From: Enterobacter quasihormaechei
GTDB taxonomy: Bacteria; Pseudomonadota; Gammaproteobacteria; Enterobacterales; Enterobacteriaceae
Direction: 5' to 3'
Assembly (NCBI RefSeq): GCF_004331385.1
Contig: NZ_SJON01000004.1
Coordinates: 186,001-250,000 of the forward strand
Length of the DNA: 64,000 nt
Below are positions 1-12,110 of this stretch, one piece after another; within the stretch, counting starts at the first letter, position 1, and each line of letters starts with the position of its first letter. The translations under genes and the position numbers were made by a program. The notes beneath the pieces are model-generated. The model was not told the origin of the DNA. It saw only the letters and a list, made by a program, of their open reading frames with translations, and did no database searches.

Positions 1-201
1 AAGTTCGATAACGGTCAGTTCGTCAAGGCGTTCGCCTACCGGCTCGGTCAGCGCGGCAAGACCCGGGCCGATTTCGACCATGGCCTGGCCTTTCTGCGGA
101 TTAATGGCAGAGACGATGCTGTCGATCACGAACTGATCGTTGAGAAAGTTTTGCCCGAAGCGTTTACGGGCTAAGTGGCCCTGATGGACTCGATTAGTCA
201 T
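1..201 (-). CDS. rsmA: 16S rRNA dimethyladenosine transferase RsmA (KsgA), N-terminal part only
   Basis: The window edge cuts this gene; 67 N-terminal codons are visible on the minus strand. They begin [19 protein letters not shown] and include the SAM-binding motif [12 protein letters not shown] near residue 45, both typical of KsgA/RsmA. The family dimethylates two adjacent adenines in the 3' hairpin of 16S rRNA during late 30S assembly. Its ATG overlaps the pdxA stop as ATGA, so it is the distal gene of the lptD-surA-pdxA-rsmA operon and probably translationally coupled to pdxA. The rest of the protein lies outside the window. Confidence 0.96.
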   Translation of the reverse strand, partial: MTNRVHQGHLARKRFGQNFLNDQFVIDSIVSAINPQKGQAMVEIGPGLAALTEPVGERLDELTVIEL

Positions 202-1184
202 TGAGTATTAACAATCATTTTGATGGCGAGATTAAGCGCCGTAATAAAACTGCCGACATCCGCTTTTCCCTGGCCTGCCAGATCAAGCGCAGTACCGTGG
301 TCAACGGACGTTCGAATAAAGGGTAAACCGAGGGTGATATTCACCCCGCGGCCAAAGCCCTGGTATTTTAGCACGGGCAGACCCTGATCGTGGTACATCG
401 CGAGCACGGCGTCAGCATTATCCAGGTATTTGGGCTGGAAAAGGGTGTCGGCAGGCAATGGCCCGCTGAGGTTCATCCCCTTCGCCCGCATCTCCTCAAG
501 TACCGGAATGATGGTGTCGATCTCTTCGGTGCCCATATGTCCGCCCTCACCCGCGTGCGGATTCAGGCCACAAACCAGCACATGCGGCTGCGGAATGCCG
601 AATTTGGTTTGCAGATCGTGATGCAAAATGCCGATGATCTCACGCAGGAGTTCAGGCGTAATGGCATCCGGAATGGCTTTGATGGGCAGGTGAGTCGTAA
701 CCAGCGCAACGCGCATTTCTTCGGTTGCCAGCATCATGACCACTTTCGGGCTGTGCGAACGCTCTTCGAAAAATTCGGTATGCCCGGTAAATGGAATGCC
801 CGCGTCGTTGATTACGCCTTTATGCACCGGACCGGTGATCAGGGCGGCAAATTCGCCCTTCAGACACCCGTCACAGGCGCGCGCCAGCGTCTCGACAACG
901 TAGTGGCCGTTTTCGGTGTGTAACTCACCGGGGACAACAGGTGCACGAAGCGGAACAGAGAGCAGGGTGAGGGTGCCAGCCTGCTGCGGTGCGGGCTGTT
1001 GGCCTTCAACGTATGGGATGAGCGTTAAAGGCAGACCGAGCAAGGCTGCCCGGTCTTGTAACAGTGTTGCATCAGCGCAGACAACCAGCTCGACTGGCCA
1101 GCTACGCTGGGCGAGCTGAACCACAAGGTCAGGCCCAATCCCGGCGGGTTCGCCGGGAGTGATCGCAACACGATGCGGCTTCAT
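198..1184 (-). CDS. pdxA: 4-hydroxythreonine-4-phosphate dehydrogenase PdxA
   Basis: 328 residues, one fewer than E. coli PdxA. The enzyme oxidises 4-phosphohydroxy-L-threonine with NAD(P); the product decarboxylates and enters pyridoxal phosphate synthesis with PdxJ in the cytosol. The three histidine metal ligands known in the family are visible: H165 (TTHLPI), H210 (NPHAGEGG) and H265 (YHDQGLP). The N-terminus [11 protein letters not shown] is the family signature. The start codon overlaps the surA stop (TGATG) and the stop overlaps the rsmA start (ATGA), so the three genes form one tightly coupled transcript. Confidence 0.98.
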   Translation of the reverse strand: MKPHRVAITPGEPAGIGPDLVVQLAQRSWPVELVVCADATLLQDRAALLGLPLTLIPYVEGQQPAPQQAGTLTLLSVPLRAPVVPGELHTENGHYVVETLARACDGCLKGEFAALITGPVHKGVINDAGIPFTGHTEFFEERSHSPKVVMMLATEEMRVALVTTHLPIKAIPDAITPELLREIIGILHHDLQTKFGIPQPHVLVCGLNPHAGEGGHMGTEEIDTIIPVLEEMRAKGMNLSGPLPADTLFQPKYLDNADAVLAMYHDQGLPVLKYQGFGRGVNITLGLPFIRTSVDHGTALDLAGQGKADVGSFITALNLAIKMIVNTQ

Positions 1185-2470
1185 CAGTTGCTCAGGACCT
1201 TCACGTAAGCGCTGGCGCGTTGTTCCTGCATCCAGGTTGCGGCTTCTTCAGAGAACTTACGGTTGAACAGCATACGATACGCTCGGTCTTTCTGTGCCGC
1301 GTCGGTTTTATCCACGTTGCGGGTGTCCATCAGCTGGATCAGATGCCAGCCGAAGGAGGAGTGCACTGGTGCGCTCATCTGGCCTTTGTTCAGCTTCATT
1401 AACGCATCGCGGAAAGCCGGATCGTAAATATCGGCTGCCGCCCAACCCAGGTCGCCGCCCTGGTTAGCAGAGCCAGGATCCTGAGAGAACTCTTTTGCCG
1501 CTTTATCAAAGGTGGTTTTACCGCTCTTGATGTCTGCCGCGATCTGTTCCAGCTTCGCACGGGCCTGATCGTCAGTCATGATCGGAGACGGTTTAAGCAG
1601 GATATGACGCGCGTGAACTTCGGTGACGGAAATGTTCTGGCTCTGGCCGCGCAGATCGTTCACTTTCAGAATGTGGAAGCCCACACCGGAACGGATAGGA
1701 CCGACGATGTCGCCTTTCTTCGCCGTGCTCAGCGCCTGTGCAAACAGGGATGGCAGCTCCTGAATACGTCCCCAGCCCATCTGGCCGCCTTTCAGCGCCT
1801 GCTGATCAGCAGAGTACGTGATGGCCAGCTTGCCGAAGTCATCGCCATTCCGCGCCTGCTCAACGATAGCGCGCGCCTGGCTTTCTGCCTCAGCCGCCTG
1901 ATCGGAGGTTGGGTTTTCCGGCAGTGGGATCAGGATGTGGCTCAGGTTAAGCTCGGTGCTGGCATCATTCTGATTACCCACCTGTTTTGCCAGAGCTTCC
2001 ACTTCCTGAGGCAGGATGGTGACGCGGCGACGGACTTCATTATTACGCACTTCTGAAATCAGCATCTCTTTACGGATCTGATTACGGTAGGTGGCATAGC
2101 TGATGCCGTCATAGGCCAGGCGGCTACGCATCTGATCCGGGGTAATGTTGTTCTGCTTTGCGATGTTGGCGATCGCCTGATCGAGCTGCTCGTCAGAGAT
2201 CGTCACGCCCATTTTCTGGCCCATTTGCAGGACAATCTGATCCATGATCAGACGTTCCAGGATCTGGTGGCGCAGCGTGGCGTCATCCGGAAGTTGTTGA
2301 CCTGCTTCGCCCGAGTTGAGCTTTACAGATTTCATCAAACCGTCAACGTCACTTTCAAGCACGACGCCGTTGTTAACCACAGCCGCGACTTTATCGACAA
2401 CCTGTGGGGCCGCGAAGCTGGTATTCGCAACCATAGCGACACCGAGTAGCAGCGTTTTCCAGTTCTTCAT
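1184..2470 (-). CDS. surA: Periplasmic chaperone and peptidyl-prolyl isomerase SurA
   Basis: 428 residues, the same length as E. coli SurA. The first 20 residues form a Sec signal peptide ending TSFA, so the mature protein is periplasmic. It has an N-terminal SurA chaperone domain, two parvulin domains (the first around residues 170-270, with LSHILIPLP; the second around 280-385, with ARHILLKPS and QGGDLGW) and a C-terminal helix. SurA escorts outer-membrane beta-barrel proteins, including LptD, to the BAM complex. It sits directly downstream of lptD with a 53-base gap, as in E. coli, placing chaperone and client in one operon. Confidence 0.98.
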   Translation of the reverse strand: MKNWKTLLLGVAMVANTSFAAPQVVDKVAAVVNNGVVLESDVDGLMKSVKLNSGEAGQQLPDDATLRHQILERLIMDQIVLQMGQKMGVTISDEQLDQAIANIAKQNNITPDQMRSRLAYDGISYATYRNQIRKEMLISEVRNNEVRRRVTILPQEVEALAKQVGNQNDASTELNLSHILIPLPENPTSDQAAEAESQARAIVEQARNGDDFGKLAITYSADQQALKGGQMGWGRIQELPSLFAQALSTAKKGDIVGPIRSGVGFHILKVNDLRGQSQNISVTEVHARHILLKPSPIMTDDQARAKLEQIAADIKSGKTTFDKAAKEFSQDPGSANQGGDLGWAAADIYDPAFRDALMKLNKGQMSAPVHSSFGWHLIQLMDTRNVDKTDAAQKDRAYRMLFNRKFSEEAATWMQEQRASAYVKVLSN

Positions 2471-2523
2471 ACTTTTTCCATTTCAATTAACCGCAAAGCG
2501 GATTACGTTGTAAATCAAGCACA

Positions 2524-4875
2524 TTACAATGAACTACGATACGGCAGAATGTTCGAGCGCAGCATCTGCTGCGTGCCCAGACCGTAGTTAGAACTCAGGC
2601 CGCGCAACTCGATATTAAAGCCAATCACGTTATCGTATTTGCCCTGACTGTTTTGCGTATCCCAGCCGTTAAGTTTGCGTTCGTAACCGACACGTATTGC
2701 GTAACAGCAGGAGTTATATTGCAGACCTAACATCTGGTCGGCAGGTTTTTGGGCATTCGTGTCATAGTAGTAGGCCCCGACGACTGACCAGCGATCGGCG
2801 ATCGGCCAGCTCGCGGCAGTACCTACCTGTGAAATACCGTCTTTGTATTGGTCCGTATTCGCATAGTTAGGCAGCGTCGCCTGGATATACTCCGGGCTGG
2901 CGTAACGATACGTCAACTGCAACATACGGTCTTCATCACGACGATACTCAATGGCAGCGCTGCCCGTCGCGATATTGTCCAGTCGTGTATCGTACTGAAC
3001 ACCACCGCGCAGACCCCAACGATCCGTCATGCGCCAGTAGGTGTCGCCTGCCCATACCAGTGAGCCCGTTTTGTTGTCTTTCTCCCAGTTAATGTCGTCA
3101 TCACCGGTACGAGACTCGGTGAAATAGTAGATTTGACCAACAGAAACGTTAAAACGTTCAACGGCAGCATCATCATAAACGCGCGTTGTGACGCCGGTCG
3201 TTAACTGGTTAGCAGACGCAATACGGTCAAGGCCGCCGTAGGTACGGTCACGGAACAGGCCGCTGTAGTCTGATTGCAGGAAAGACGAGTCGTAGTTTTG
3301 AATTTTGCTCTGATCGCGATAAGGCACGTAGAGATACTGCATACGCGGCTCAAGCGTCTGGGTGTATCCATCGGCGAGAAGACCCATATCACGTTCGAAG
3401 ATCAGCTTTCCGTCCATTTTGAACTGCGGAAGCGTACGGTTTACCGACTCTTCAAGATCGGTGCCATAGCGTTTGTTATACCAGTCCAGATTCTTCTGCT
3501 GGTAGTGGGTGGCCATCAACTTGGCTTCGGTGTTCAGGCTCGCCCAGTCGTTTGACCATGGCAGATTGATCGTCGGCTCGATATGCAGACGCGTTGATTC
3601 CGGCATATCCGAGTTGGTGTTGACGAAATGAACCGCCTGAGCATAAACGCGCGTGTCGAACGGACCCACATCGTTCTGATACCAGTTTACGTCCAGCTGC
3701 GGCTCTGCACCGTAGGTACTTTTCGATTGCGTATCAAATACCTGGAACTGCTTGGTCGACACGGTGGCGTCGAAGTTCTCAATGGCGTAGCCCACGCTGA
3801 ATTTCTGCGTGGCGTAACCGTCGGTACTGGACCCGTATTTAGAGTCAAAGTCGTTGAAGTAATACGGATCGCTGACCTTGGTATAGTCGACGTTGAAGCG
3901 CCATACCTGATCCAATACCCCGGCGTGCTTCCAGTAGTACATCCAACGGTGCTTATCGCCTTCGGAAGGATGCTCGTCCTGGAACACTTTATCTGATGGC
4001 AGATAATCAAATTCCATCAGACCCGCGCCCGCCTTGGTCAGATAGCGGAACTCGTTCTCCCACATGATATTACCGCGCTTGTGGATATAGTGCGGCGTGA
4101 TCGTGGCGTCCATGTTGGGCGCAATGTTCCAGTAGTACGGCAGGTAGAACTCAAAGTAGTTCGACGTGCTGTACTTGGCGTTCGGGATCAGGAAGCCCGA
4201 ACGACGTTTGTCGCCCACCGGCAGTTGCAGGTAAGGACTATAGAAAATTGGCACCGGGCCAAGCTTGAAGCGGGCGTTCCAGATCTCGGCGACCTGTTCT
4301 TCACGGTCGTGGATCACTTCACTGCCCACGACGCTCCAGGTATTTGACCCTGGCAAACAGGACGTAAACGTGCCGTTTTCGAGAATGGTGTAGCGGTTTT
4401 CGCCGCGCTGCTTCATCAGGTCTGCGGTTCCGCGACCCTGACGACCCACCATCTGGTAATCACCTTCCCAGACGTTGGTATCTTTCGTATTCAGATTGGA
4501 CCAGGCTTTCGGACCTTTCAGGATGACCTGATTGTCGTCATAGTGCACATTACCCAGCGCATCCACCGTACGGACAGGCGCCTGGGCACCTTCCGGTTGC
4601 TTCTGGTGCAATTGCACTTCGTCAGCCAGCAGACGGCTGTTTCCCTGGTTAATATCGACATTGCCCGTAAAGGTCGCGTTGTCAGGATAATTACCTTTTG
4701 CGCTGTCGGCATTAATGGTGACGGGTAAGTCATTCGTATCGCCTTTCACCAGTGGGCGATTGTAACTTGGGACGCCAAGCATACACTGCGAGGCGAGATC
4801 GGCTGCGAGCCCCTGTTGGCTATACAGGGCGGTGCCAATCATTGTGGCCAGAAGGGTGGGGATACGTTTTTTCAT
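2524..4875 (-). CDS. lptD: LPS-assembly outer-membrane protein LptD
   Basis: 783 residues (E. coli 784). A signal peptide ending GLAA precedes an OstA-like periplasmic beta-jellyroll domain and a large C-terminal beta-barrel. With LptE it inserts lipopolysaccharide into the outer leaflet of the outer membrane. The four cysteines used for the essential interdomain disulfides of E. coli LptD are all visible: C31 (ASQCM), one in FTSCLPG near 173, and the adjacent pair in NSCCYA near 723. First gene of the leftward operon with surA, pdxA and rsmA; divergent from djlA. ATG with the upstream spacing expected of a normal start. Confidence 0.98.
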   Translation of the reverse strand: MKKRIPTLLATMIGTALYSQQGLAADLASQCMLGVPSYNRPLVKGDTNDLPVTINADSAKGNYPDNATFTGNVDINQGNSRLLADEVQLHQKQPEGAQAPVRTVDALGNVHYDDNQVILKGPKAWSNLNTKDTNVWEGDYQMVGRQGRGTADLMKQRGENRYTILENGTFTSCLPGSNTWSVVGSEVIHDREEQVAEIWNARFKLGPVPIFYSPYLQLPVGDKRRSGFLIPNAKYSTSNYFEFYLPYYWNIAPNMDATITPHYIHKRGNIMWENEFRYLTKAGAGLMEFDYLPSDKVFQDEHPSEGDKHRWMYYWKHAGVLDQVWRFNVDYTKVSDPYYFNDFDSKYGSSTDGYATQKFSVGYAIENFDATVSTKQFQVFDTQSKSTYGAEPQLDVNWYQNDVGPFDTRVYAQAVHFVNTNSDMPESTRLHIEPTINLPWSNDWASLNTEAKLMATHYQQKNLDWYNKRYGTDLEESVNRTLPQFKMDGKLIFERDMGLLADGYTQTLEPRMQYLYVPYRDQSKIQNYDSSFLQSDYSGLFRDRTYGGLDRIASANQLTTGVTTRVYDDAAVERFNVSVGQIYYFTESRTGDDDINWEKDNKTGSLVWAGDTYWRMTDRWGLRGGVQYDTRLDNIATGSAAIEYRRDEDRMLQLTYRYASPEYIQATLPNYANTDQYKDGISQVGTAASWPIADRWSVVGAYYYDTNAQKPADQMLGLQYNSCCYAIRVGYERKLNGWDTQNSQGKYDNVIGFNIELRGLSSNYGLGTQQMLRSNILPYRSSL

Positions 4876-5114
4876 ACGTTGTATTTTATTGTTCCGTCAT
4901 CAGTGGCTACGGCTTACAAACGCTCAGAGACTATCTTACTCATCAGCGCAGTACCAGCGTTAATCCTGCCCGTTTGCGCGCCAGAGTGTTAGGCTCGCTA
5001 TCGAATGACGAGTATGATAATGCAAATTATAGGCGATGTCCCTCAATTGACCGTGGCGCGACCACTGTAATGATGGCGTTGCGTCGGCCAGGAACATGAC
5101 CATTCGGGGAGTAT
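4876..5114. promoter_or_regulatory. Divergent lptD/djlA intergenic region with a candidate lptD -10 box
   Basis: 239 bases between two divergent genes, so promoters for both must lie here or nearby. On the minus strand a perfect TATAAT is seen at about 5026-5031, pointing toward lptD, with only a weak -35 (about CGGTCA, 16-base spacer). E. coli lptD is known to be under sigma-E control, but I found no convincing GGAACTT/TCTGA pair in this interval. No small gene was recognised. Confidence 0.4.
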
Positions 5115-5930
5115 ATGCAGTATTGGGGTAAAATAATCGGCGTTGCGTTCGCAATTATTATGGGTGCCGGATTCTGGGGCGTCGTTCTTGGCCTCATTAT
5201 CGGCCATATGTTTGATAAGGCACGCAGCCGCAAAATGGCCTGGTTTGCCAATCAGCGCGAGCGCCAGTCACTCTTTTTCTCCACCACCTTTGAGGTGATG
5301 GGGCATTTAACCAAATCAAAAGGGCGCGTAACGGAAGCCGACATTCAGGTCGCCAGCGTCTTTATGGACCGCATGAATCTGCACGGTGAATCACGCATCG
5401 CGGCGCAGAATGCGTTCCGGATTGGTAAATCAGATAACTACCCGCTGCGAGAAAAAATGCGGCAGTTCCGTAGCATCTGTTTCGGGCGCTTTGATTTAAT
5501 TCGGATGTTTCTGGAAATTCAAATCCAGGCCGCTTTCGCGGATGGCTCTCTGCATCCGAATGAACGGGACGTCTTATACGTGATTGCCGAAGAGCTGGGC
5601 ATCTCCCGCATGCAGTTCGACCAGTTCCTGCGCATGATGCAGGGTGGTGCGCACTTTGGCGGCGGTTATCAGCAGCAATCGTCCGGCGGCGGCTGGCAGC
5701 AGGCGCAGCGTGGCCCTACGCTTGAAGATGCCTGTAACGTCCTCGGCGTGAAGCCGTCTGACGATGTCACGACCATCAAACGCGCGTATCGTAAGCTGAT
5801 GAGCGAGCACCATCCGGATAAGCTGGTGGCGAAAGGCCTGCCGCCAGAGATGATGGAGATGGCGAAACAGAAAGCGCAGGAAATCCAGAAAGCCTACGAG
5901 CTGATTAAAGAGCAGAAAGGTTTTAAATAA
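5115..5930 (+). CDS. djlA: Membrane-anchored J-domain co-chaperone DjlA
   Basis: 271 residues, as in E. coli. An N-terminal transmembrane segment (about residues 7-28, [20 protein letters not shown]), rich in glycine, anchors the protein in the inner membrane. A TerB-like helical domain follows (about 50-190), then a Gly/Gln-rich linker and a C-terminal J domain (about 205-271) with the DnaK-activating HPD motif in SEHHPDKL. It stimulates DnaK at the membrane and in E. coli feeds into Rcs signalling and colanic acid control. Single gene, convergent with rluA across a shared terminator. Confidence 0.97.
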   Translation: MQYWGKIIGVAFAIIMGAGFWGVVLGLIIGHMFDKARSRKMAWFANQRERQSLFFSTTFEVMGHLTKSKGRVTEADIQVASVFMDRMNLHGESRIAAQNAFRIGKSDNYPLREKMRQFRSICFGRFDLIRMFLEIQIQAAFADGSLHPNERDVLYVIAEELGISRMQFDQFLRMMQGGAHFGGGYQQQSSGGGWQQAQRGPTLEDACNVLGVKPSDDVTTIKRAYRKLMSEHHPDKLVAKGLPPEMMEMAKQKAQEIQKAYELIKEQKGFK

Positions 5931-5963
5931 AAAAAGGCCCGACACAGCGTCGGGCCTTTTTTT
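5931..5963. terminator. Bidirectional terminator between djlA and rluA
   Basis: A perfect 13-base stem, AAAAAGGCCCGAC paired with GTCGGGCCTTTTT, encloses a 5-base loop (ACAGC). The A-run on one side and T-run on the other make it a rho-independent terminator in both directions, fitting the convergent gene pair. Confidence 0.92.
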
Positions 5964-6622
5964 CAGAAGTCCACCGGGGCTTTGAATGTCATGGTGTTGC
6001 CGAAAGCAGGGTGGGTGATGGTGAGCGTCTGCGCATGCAGTTGCAGGCGCGGCGCTAACGCCAGCGCTTCCGGCGGCGCATAAAATCTGTCTCCCAGAAT
6101 GGGGTGACCCATCGCCAGCATATGCACGCGCAGCTGGTGGGAGCGCCCGGTAATCGGCTTCAGCAGGACGCGGGCGGTGTTATCCGGCGCGTACTCCAGC
6201 ACTTCATACTCGGTTTGCGCGGCCTTGCCGGTTTCATAACACACCTTCTGCTTTGGCCGGTTCGGCCAGTCGCAAATCAGCGGTAAATCCACCAGCCCTT
6301 CCGCCTGCGCCGGATGGCCCCACACGCGGGCGACATACTGCTTCTTCGGCTCGCGCTCGCGGAACTGACGCTTAAGCTCGCGCTCCGCGGGTTTATTCAG
6401 CGCCACCACAATCACACCGCTGGTGGCCATATCCAGACGATGGACAGACTCGGCCTGCGGATAATCGCGCTGAATGCGCGTCATCACGCTGTCCTTGTGC
6501 TCATCCAGACGGCCCGGCACGGACAACAAGCCGCTTGGCTTGTTGACCACCATAATGTGCTCATCCTGATACAGAATGACCAGCCACGGATCCATCGGGG
6601 GATTGTAGGGCTCCATTACCAT
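5963..6622 (-). CDS. rluA: Dual-specificity pseudouridine synthase RluA
   Basis: 219 residues, as in E. coli RluA. It isomerises U746 of 23S rRNA and U32 of several tRNAs. The catalytic motif HRLDMATSGV (aspartate near residue 64) and the downstream GRSHQLRVHM motif define the RluA family; there is no S4 domain, as expected for RluA. It lies 12 bases downstream of rapA and is likely co-transcribed with it. It ends at the bidirectional terminator shared with djlA. The yabP/yabQ remnants present between djlA and rluA in E. coli K-12 are absent here. Confidence 0.97.
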   Translation of the reverse strand: MVMEPYNPPMDPWLVILYQDEHIMVVNKPSGLLSVPGRLDEHKDSVMTRIQRDYPQAESVHRLDMATSGVIVVALNKPAERELKRQFREREPKKQYVARVWGHPAQAEGLVDLPLICDWPNRPKQKVCYETGKAAQTEYEVLEYAPDNTARVLLKPITGRSHQLRVHMLAMGHPILGDRFYAPPEALALAPRLQLHAQTLTITHPAFGNTMTFKAPVDF

Positions 6623-6634
6623 CTTGCGCTCCGC

Positions 6635-9541
6635 TTACTGATGCGTCACAACGATAAGGCGCAGGGCGTCGAGACGCCATCCCGCCTGATTCAGGCTTTC
6701 CAGCACCTGCTGACGGTTGCTCTCAATCGCGGCCAATTCATCGTCACGAATGTTCGGGTTCACCGCTTTCAACGCTTCCAGACGCGACAGTTCAGCTGAC
6801 AGCTTCTCGTCGGCTTCGCTGCGCGCCGCATCGATCAGCTCTCTGGCCGCTTTTTCGGCCTGAGCTTCACCCAGTTGCAGGATGGCATGCACGTCCTGCT
6901 GCACCGCGTTCACCAGCTTGCTGCCGGTATGGCGGTTGACCGCGCTCAGCTGGCGGTTGAAGCTTTCAAACTCCACCTGGCCGGCCAGGTTCGTACCGTT
7001 TTTATCCAGCAGCAGACGCACCGGCGTTGGCGGCAGGAAGCGGTTAAGCTGAAGCTGTTTCGGCGCCTGCGCTTCCACAACGTAGATCAGCTCCACCAGC
7101 AGCGTGCCCACGGGCAACGCTTTGTTCTTCAACAGGGAGATGGTGCTGCTGCCGGTATCGCCGGAGAGGATCAGATCCAGACCGTTGCGGATCAGCGGGT
7201 GCTCCCAGGTGATGAACTGTGCGTCTTCGCGGGACAGCGCCACATCACGCTCAAAGGTGATGGTGCAGCCATCTTCCGGCAGGCCCGGGAAATCCGGCAC
7301 CAGCATGTGATCGGACGGGGTCAGCACGATCATGTTCTCGCCGCGATCGTCCTGGTTAATGCCGACGATGTCGAACAGGTTCATGGAGAAGCTGATCAGG
7401 CTGGTGTCGTCGTCCTGTTCTTCAATACTTTCGGCAAGCTGTTGCGCTTTTTCACCGCCGTTGGAGTGGATCTCCAGCAGGCGGTCGCGCCCCTGCTCCA
7501 GCTGGGCTTTCAGCGCGTCGTGCTTCTCGCGACAGGATTTGATCAGCTCATCAAAGCCGTCGGTATTTTCCGGCGCCGCGAGATAACCGATCAGATCGCT
7601 ATGCACCTGGTCATAAATGGTGCGGCCCGTCGGGCAGGTATGTTCAAACGCATCCAGACCTTCGTGATACCAGCGAACCAGAACGGACTGGGCGGTTTTC
7701 TCCAGATACGGAACGTGGATCTGAATGTCGTGCGCCTGACCGATACGATCCAGACGGCCGATACGCTGCTCCAGCAGATCCGGGTTAAACGGCAGATCAA
7801 ACATCACCAGATTGCTGGCAAACTGGAAGTTACGGCCTTCAGAACCGATTTCGGAGCACAGCAGAACCTGTGCGCCGCTGTCCTCTTCACCAAACCAGGC
7901 CGCAGCGCGGTCGCGCTCGACGATGGACATGCCTTCGTGGAACACGGCGGCGCGAATACCTTCACGCTCGCGCAGAACCTGTTCCAGCTGAAGCGCGGTG
8001 GCGGCTTTGGCGCAGATCACCAGCACCTTCTGGGAACGGTGCGCGGTCAGGTAGCCCATCAGCCACTCCACGCGCGGATCGAAGTTCCACCAGGTACCGG
8101 TGTCGCCTTCAAATTCCTGATAAATCTGCTCCGGGTAGAGCATGTCGCGCGCGCGATCTTCCGCCGATTTACGGGTGCCCATGATGCCGGAGACTTTAAT
8201 CGCGGTCTGATACTGGGTAGGCAGCGGCAGCTTGATGGTGTGCAGCTCGCGTTTCGGGAACCCCTTCACGCCGTTACGGGTGTTGCGGAACAGCACGCGG
8301 CTGGTGCCGTGACGATCCATCAGCATGTCGATCAGCTCTTTACGCGCGGATCCGGCGTTATCGCTGTCGCTGTTCGCGGCCTGAAGCAGCGGCTCGATAT
8401 CCTGCTCGCCAATCAGATCGCTCAGGGTGTTGAGTTCATCATTAGAGAGACGATTACCTGCCAGCAGCAGCGCGACGGCATCCGCTACCGGACGGTAGTT
8501 TTTCTGCTCTTCAACAAACTGCTCAAAATCGTGGAAACGGTTTGGGTCGAGCAGGCGCAGACGGGCGAAGTGGCTCTCAAGACCCAGCTGCTCCGGCGTT
8601 GCGGTCAGGAGCAGAACCCCCGGTACGCGCTCCGCAAGCTGCTCGATCGCCATGTATTCGCGGCTTGGCGCATCTTCGCTCCAGACGAGGTGGTGGGCTT
8701 CGTCGACGACCATCAGATCCCATTCAGCGTCGCACAGATGCTCCAGGCGCTGCTTGCTGCGGCGCACGAAGTCCAGGGAGCAAATCACCAGCTGTTCGGT
8801 TTCAAACGGGTTGTCCGCGTCGTGCTGGGCTTCGGCATAACGCTCGTCGTCGAACAGGGAGAAGCGCAGGTTAAAGCGGCGCAGCATCTCGACCAGCCAC
8901 TGGTGTTGCAGCGTTTCCGGCACCACAATCAGCACGCGCTCGGCAGCGCCAGAGAGCAGCTGCTGGTGCAGGATCATGCCGGCTTCGATGGTTTTACCCA
9001 GGCCCACTTCGTCAGCCAGCAGCACGCGAGGCGCATGGCGACGGCCCACGTCATGGGCGATGTTCAGCTGATGGGGGATCAGGCTGGTACGCTGACCGCG
9101 CAGGCCGCTCCACGGCATGCGGTACTGTTCACTCTGGAACTTACGCGCGCGGTAGCGCAGGGAGAAGCGATCCATTCGGTCGATTTGCCCGGCAAACAGA
9201 CGGTCCTGCGGCTTGCTGAACACCAGTTTGCTGTCGAGCAGCACTTCACGCAGGATGACGTTCGTCTCGTCGGTATCAAGGCGCGTTCCGATGTAGGCGA
9301 GCAGTCCATTCTCTTCTTTTACGTCTTCAACCTTTAGCTGCCAGCCGTCATGGCTGGTCACGGTATCACCCGGATTGAACATTACGCGGGTAACAGGGGA
9401 GTCATTGCGAGCGTACAGGCGGTTTTCACCGGTAGCAGGGAAAAGGAGGGTAACCATGCGCGCATCGACGGCAACGACGGTTCCTAATCCAAGTTCGCTT
9501 TCTGTATCGCTGATCCAGCGTTGACCAAGTGTAAAAGGCAT
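6635..9541 (-). CDS. rapA: RNA polymerase-associated Swi2/Snf2 ATPase RapA
   Basis: 968 residues, identical in length to E. coli RapA (HepA). It binds RNA polymerase and recycles stalled or post-termination polymerase using ATP. N-terminal Tudor-like domains (about 1-110) precede the SNF2 helicase core: Walker [13 protein letters not shown] near residue 180, the DEAHH box near 280, TATPEQLG, and the second RecA lobe with [10 protein letters not shown] and [11 protein letters not shown] near 600. The C-terminal region is RapA-specific. Independent transcription unit with rluA downstream; 128 bases separate it from polB. Confidence 0.98.
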   Translation of the reverse strand: MPFTLGQRWISDTESELGLGTVVAVDARMVTLLFPATGENRLYARNDSPVTRVMFNPGDTVTSHDGWQLKVEDVKEENGLLAYIGTRLDTDETNVILREVLLDSKLVFSKPQDRLFAGQIDRMDRFSLRYRARKFQSEQYRMPWSGLRGQRTSLIPHQLNIAHDVGRRHAPRVLLADEVGLGKTIEAGMILHQQLLSGAAERVLIVVPETLQHQWLVEMLRRFNLRFSLFDDERYAEAQHDADNPFETEQLVICSLDFVRRSKQRLEHLCDAEWDLMVVDEAHHLVWSEDAPSREYMAIEQLAERVPGVLLLTATPEQLGLESHFARLRLLDPNRFHDFEQFVEEQKNYRPVADAVALLLAGNRLSNDELNTLSDLIGEQDIEPLLQAANSDSDNAGSARKELIDMLMDRHGTSRVLFRNTRNGVKGFPKRELHTIKLPLPTQYQTAIKVSGIMGTRKSAEDRARDMLYPEQIYQEFEGDTGTWWNFDPRVEWLMGYLTAHRSQKVLVICAKAATALQLEQVLREREGIRAAVFHEGMSIVERDRAAAWFGEEDSGAQVLLCSEIGSEGRNFQFASNLVMFDLPFNPDLLEQRIGRLDRIGQAHDIQIHVPYLEKTAQSVLVRWYHEGLDAFEHTCPTGRTIYDQVHSDLIGYLAAPENTDGFDELIKSCREKHDALKAQLEQGRDRLLEIHSNGGEKAQQLAESIEEQDDDTSLISFSMNLFDIVGINQDDRGENMIVLTPSDHMLVPDFPGLPEDGCTITFERDVALSREDAQFITWEHPLIRNGLDLILSGDTGSSTISLLKNKALPVGTLLVELIYVVEAQAPKQLQLNRFLPPTPVRLLLDKNGTNLAGQVEFESFNRQLSAVNRHTGSKLVNAVQQDVHAILQLGEAQAEKAARELIDAARSEADEKLSAELSRLEALKAVNPNIRDDELAAIESNRQQVLESLNQAGWRLDALRLIVVTHQ

Positions 9542-9669
9542 AGTTGTTCGGCTCTAATCTTTAATTGCAGGCAATAGTTCGACCCCCGTCAAAAAATACG
9601 GTCATCGAAAAATGGGTCCGGGAATGGAAAGGGCGCTATGGTACTGGATGGCAACGGTTTCGTCACGCG

Positions 9670-12027
9670 TCAAAATAGCCCAAGTTGTCCTGTCACTAGT
9701 GTAGCAAAGTCGTCGTCGATGAACGGTAAAATTCCCTCCGCAACCGGCTGAAGCTGGCGGGTCAGGTAGTGATCGTAATCGAGAGGCGACTGTTGATAAT
9801 CAACGGGTTCCGGTCCGTTCGTCGTCCAGACGTATTTTATCGTCCCCCGGTTCTGATACTGCGGTGCGCGTCCCCGACGAACGTTCTCTTCGTCCGCCAG
9901 CCGCGCGGCGCGCACGTGAGGGGGAACGTTACGCTGGTACTCCACCAGCGGGCGGCGCAGGCGTTTGCGATACACCAGCTGGTCATCCAGTTCACCCGCC
10001 ATCAGGCTGGCAATGGTGTCGCGCACGTAATCCTGATAAGGCTCATTGCGGAATATTCGCAGGTAGAGCGACTGCTGGAACTGCTGTGCCAGCGGCGTCC
10101 AGTCAGTGCGCACCGTCTCCAGCCCCTTAAACACCATCCGCTGCGCTTCACCTTCCTGAATCAGCCCGGCGTAGCGCTTCTTGCTGCCCTGGTCAGTTCC
10201 GCGAATGGTTGGCATTAAAAAGCGGGTGAAATGGGTTTCAAACTCCAGCTCTAACGCGCTGGTTAACCGCTCTTTTTGCAAACTTTCGCGCCACCAGTCG
10301 TTCACAAAGGCGACCAGATCTTTGCCGATTTGCGCGGCGTCGTCTTCCGAATGGGCAGCTTTCAGCCAGACAAAGGTGGAGTCGGTATCGCCATAAATGA
10401 CGTCATAGCCCCGGGATTCAATCAGCGCTTTGGTCTGGCGCATAATCTCGTGCCCGCGCATGGTGATGGACGACGCCAGACGCGGATCAAAGAAGCGGCA
10501 GGCGCTGGTACCCAGCACGCCGTAAAAGGCGTTCATAATGATTTTCAGCGCCTGCGAGAGCGGTTTGTTGCCGTGGCGTTTCGCCTCGTCGCGGCCGTGC
10601 CAGATGTTTCCCACGATTTCCGGCAGGCAGTGTTTTTCGCGCGAGAAGCGTGCCCCGAGAAAACCTTCGGTGCTGTGTTCATCATCTGGCTGCGCCATCC
10701 CTTCCACCAGCCCTACCGGGTCAATCAGGAAGGTGCGGATAATCGACGGGTACAGGCTTTTATAGTCCAGCACCAGAACCGAGTCATACAGCCCGGGCCG
10801 AGAATCCATCACGTAGCCGCCGGGGCTGGCTTGCGGCGGCACGTCGCCAAGGTTGGGTGCGACGTAGCCCGCGCGATGCATTCGTGGGAAATAGAGGTGG
10901 CTGAAGGCGGCTACCGAGCCGCCGTGCCTGTCGACCGCCAGGCCGTTCACCGTCGCGCGCTCCAGCAGGAACGGCATGATCTCGGTTTTGTGGAAAATCT
11001 GCGTCACCAGCTCGCAGTCCTTCAGGTTATAGGTGGCGAGCGCCGGCTTATCCTGGTTAAAGCGCCGGTCAATCTCGTCCATTCTGTCCCAGGGATTGTC
11101 GATGGATTTCCCTTCGCCGAGCAGCTCCCGGGCGACCGCTTCGAGGGAGAATGACGAGAAGTTCCAGAAGGCGGATTTCAGCGCCTCGATGCCGTCGAGA
11201 ATCAGGCGACCATTGGCCTGGGCAAAGAAAACGCCGTTCTTGAAACCGTGCTCACGCCACTCCAGCTCGCTGTTGCCGCGTCCCAGTATTAAGGGAATGC
11301 GGTAACGTTCGGCATGTTTTTGCAGCACGCGCAGGTCAAACTGGACGACGTTCCAGCCTATTAGCACGTCTGGATCGTGCTCGGCAAACCACTGGTTAAG
11401 CTTCTCCAGGAGCTGCGGGCGGCTGCTGACGTACTCAAGCTGAAAATCCAGCGTGGACGCATCGCCGTTCGGCGGCCCGAGCATATAGACAACCCGCTGC
11501 CCACAGCCTTCCAGGCCAATGCAGTACAGTTCGCCGTGACGGGTGGTTTCGATGTCCAGGGAAACCCACTTTAGCGGCGGGCGATAATTCGGGTTAGGCT
11601 TGAGGCGCGCGTTCACGAGACTGCCATTCTGTTCCGCGCCATCCACCCAGACGGGCGCGGTGATAAACCGCTCCATCAGAAAACGTTCCGGCGGGCGAAT
11701 GTCCGCTTCGTAGAGCGTTACGCCCGCTTCGCGCAGTAGCTTTTCGTAGCGCATCAGCTGGCGATGGGCGCGGCAGTAAAGGCCATACACCGGCTGACGG
11801 TGGAAATCTTTTAGCTCAAGAGGGGTGAGGCGCCAGCCGTTTTCACCGCGCAGCAGCTGCTTTACCTTCTCGACGTGGCCTTCAGGGATAAACGCCACGG
11901 ACTCCTGAGGCGGCAGGGTAACGTGCAGCGGGCCGTTATCCGTCGCCAGCCAGAACGCAACCTCGGTGCCCTGAGGAGTATCCCGCCAGTGTCGGGTCAG
12001 TAAAAAGCCTTCTTGCGCCTGTGCCAC
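9670..12027 (-). CDS. polB: DNA polymerase II PolB (SOS-inducible)
   Basis: Family B polymerase with 3'-5' exonuclease, used in SOS repair and replication restart. Exonuclease motif SLDIETT lies near residue 155; polymerase motifs [10 protein letters not shown] near 420 and YGDTDSTF near 545 carry the catalytic aspartates. I start it at the GTG at 12025-12027, giving 785 residues and the N-terminus [14 protein letters not shown], which aligns with E. coli MAQAGFILTRHW; a GTGGGA sequence sits about 8 bases upstream. The longest open frame starts five codons earlier at a TTG and is not supported. A LexA box lies just upstream, so LexA repression is likely. Confidence 0.96.
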   Translation of the reverse strand: MAQAQEGFLLTRHWRDTPQGTEVAFWLATDNGPLHVTLPPQESVAFIPEGHVEKVKQLLRGENGWRLTPLELKDFHRQPVYGLYCRAHRQLMRYEKLLREAGVTLYEADIRPPERFLMERFITAPVWVDGAEQNGSLVNARLKPNPNYRPPLKWVSLDIETTRHGELYCIGLEGCGQRVVYMLGPPNGDASTLDFQLEYVSSRPQLLEKLNQWFAEHDPDVLIGWNVVQFDLRVLQKHAERYRIPLILGRGNSELEWREHGFKNGVFFAQANGRLILDGIEALKSAFWNFSSFSLEAVARELLGEGKSIDNPWDRMDEIDRRFNQDKPALATYNLKDCELVTQIFHKTEIMPFLLERATVNGLAVDRHGGSVAAFSHLYFPRMHRAGYVAPNLGDVPPQASPGGYVMDSRPGLYDSVLVLDYKSLYPSIIRTFLIDPVGLVEGMAQPDDEHSTEGFLGARFSREKHCLPEIVGNIWHGRDEAKRHGNKPLSQALKIIMNAFYGVLGTSACRFFDPRLASSITMRGHEIMRQTKALIESRGYDVIYGDTDSTFVWLKAAHSEDDAAQIGKDLVAFVNDWWRESLQKERLTSALELEFETHFTRFLMPTIRGTDQGSKKRYAGLIQEGEAQRMVFKGLETVRTDWTPLAQQFQQSLYLRIFRNEPYQDYVRDTIASLMAGELDDQLVYRKRLRRPLVEYQRNVPPHVRAARLADEENVRRGRAPQYQNRGTIKYVWTTNGPEPVDYQQSPLDYDHYLTRQLQPVAEGILPFIDDDFATLVTGQLGLF

Positions 12028-12058
12028 GCTGCGATCCCACAAAACAAAACCAGGCCTG

Positions 12059-12064
12059 ATTATA
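12059..12064 (-). promoter_or_regulatory. polB promoter -10 element
   Basis: Minus-strand TATAAT, a perfect -10 hexamer 31 bases upstream of the chosen GTG. A weak -35 (about CAGCAA, 12082-12087) would overlap the LexA box, so LexA binding would block polymerase. Confidence 0.55.
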
Positions 12065-12084
12065 GCCTGGTTGAGGGGTGTTTG

Positions 12085-12100
12085 CTGGGGTTTTATACAG
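12085..12100 (-). promoter_or_regulatory. LexA box of polB
   Basis: On the minus strand CTGTATAAAACCCCAG fits the LexA consensus CTG-N10-CAG. It is one base different from the box I recall for E. coli polB (dinA), CTGTATAAAACCACAG, and lies in the same place relative to the gene. Confidence 0.85.
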
Positions 12101-12110
12101 TGCCTGTTTT

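Noticed and set aside
3274-4347. Several 60-120 codon frames opposite lptD
   Set aside because: Short antisense frames without family motifs inside an essential gene; typical by-products of its codon use.
6875-9337. 820-codon open frame on the plus strand opposite rapA
   Set aside because: RapA on the other strand is a full-length, motif-complete protein. The antisense frame has no recognisable domain and low-complexity H/Q/R/V composition; it is open because the GC-rich sense codons rarely give antisense stops.
12028-12042. Five-codon N-terminal extension of PolB from TTG
   Set aside because: The GTG at 12027 matches the E. coli N-terminus and has a ribosome-site-like sequence upstream; the TTG does not.
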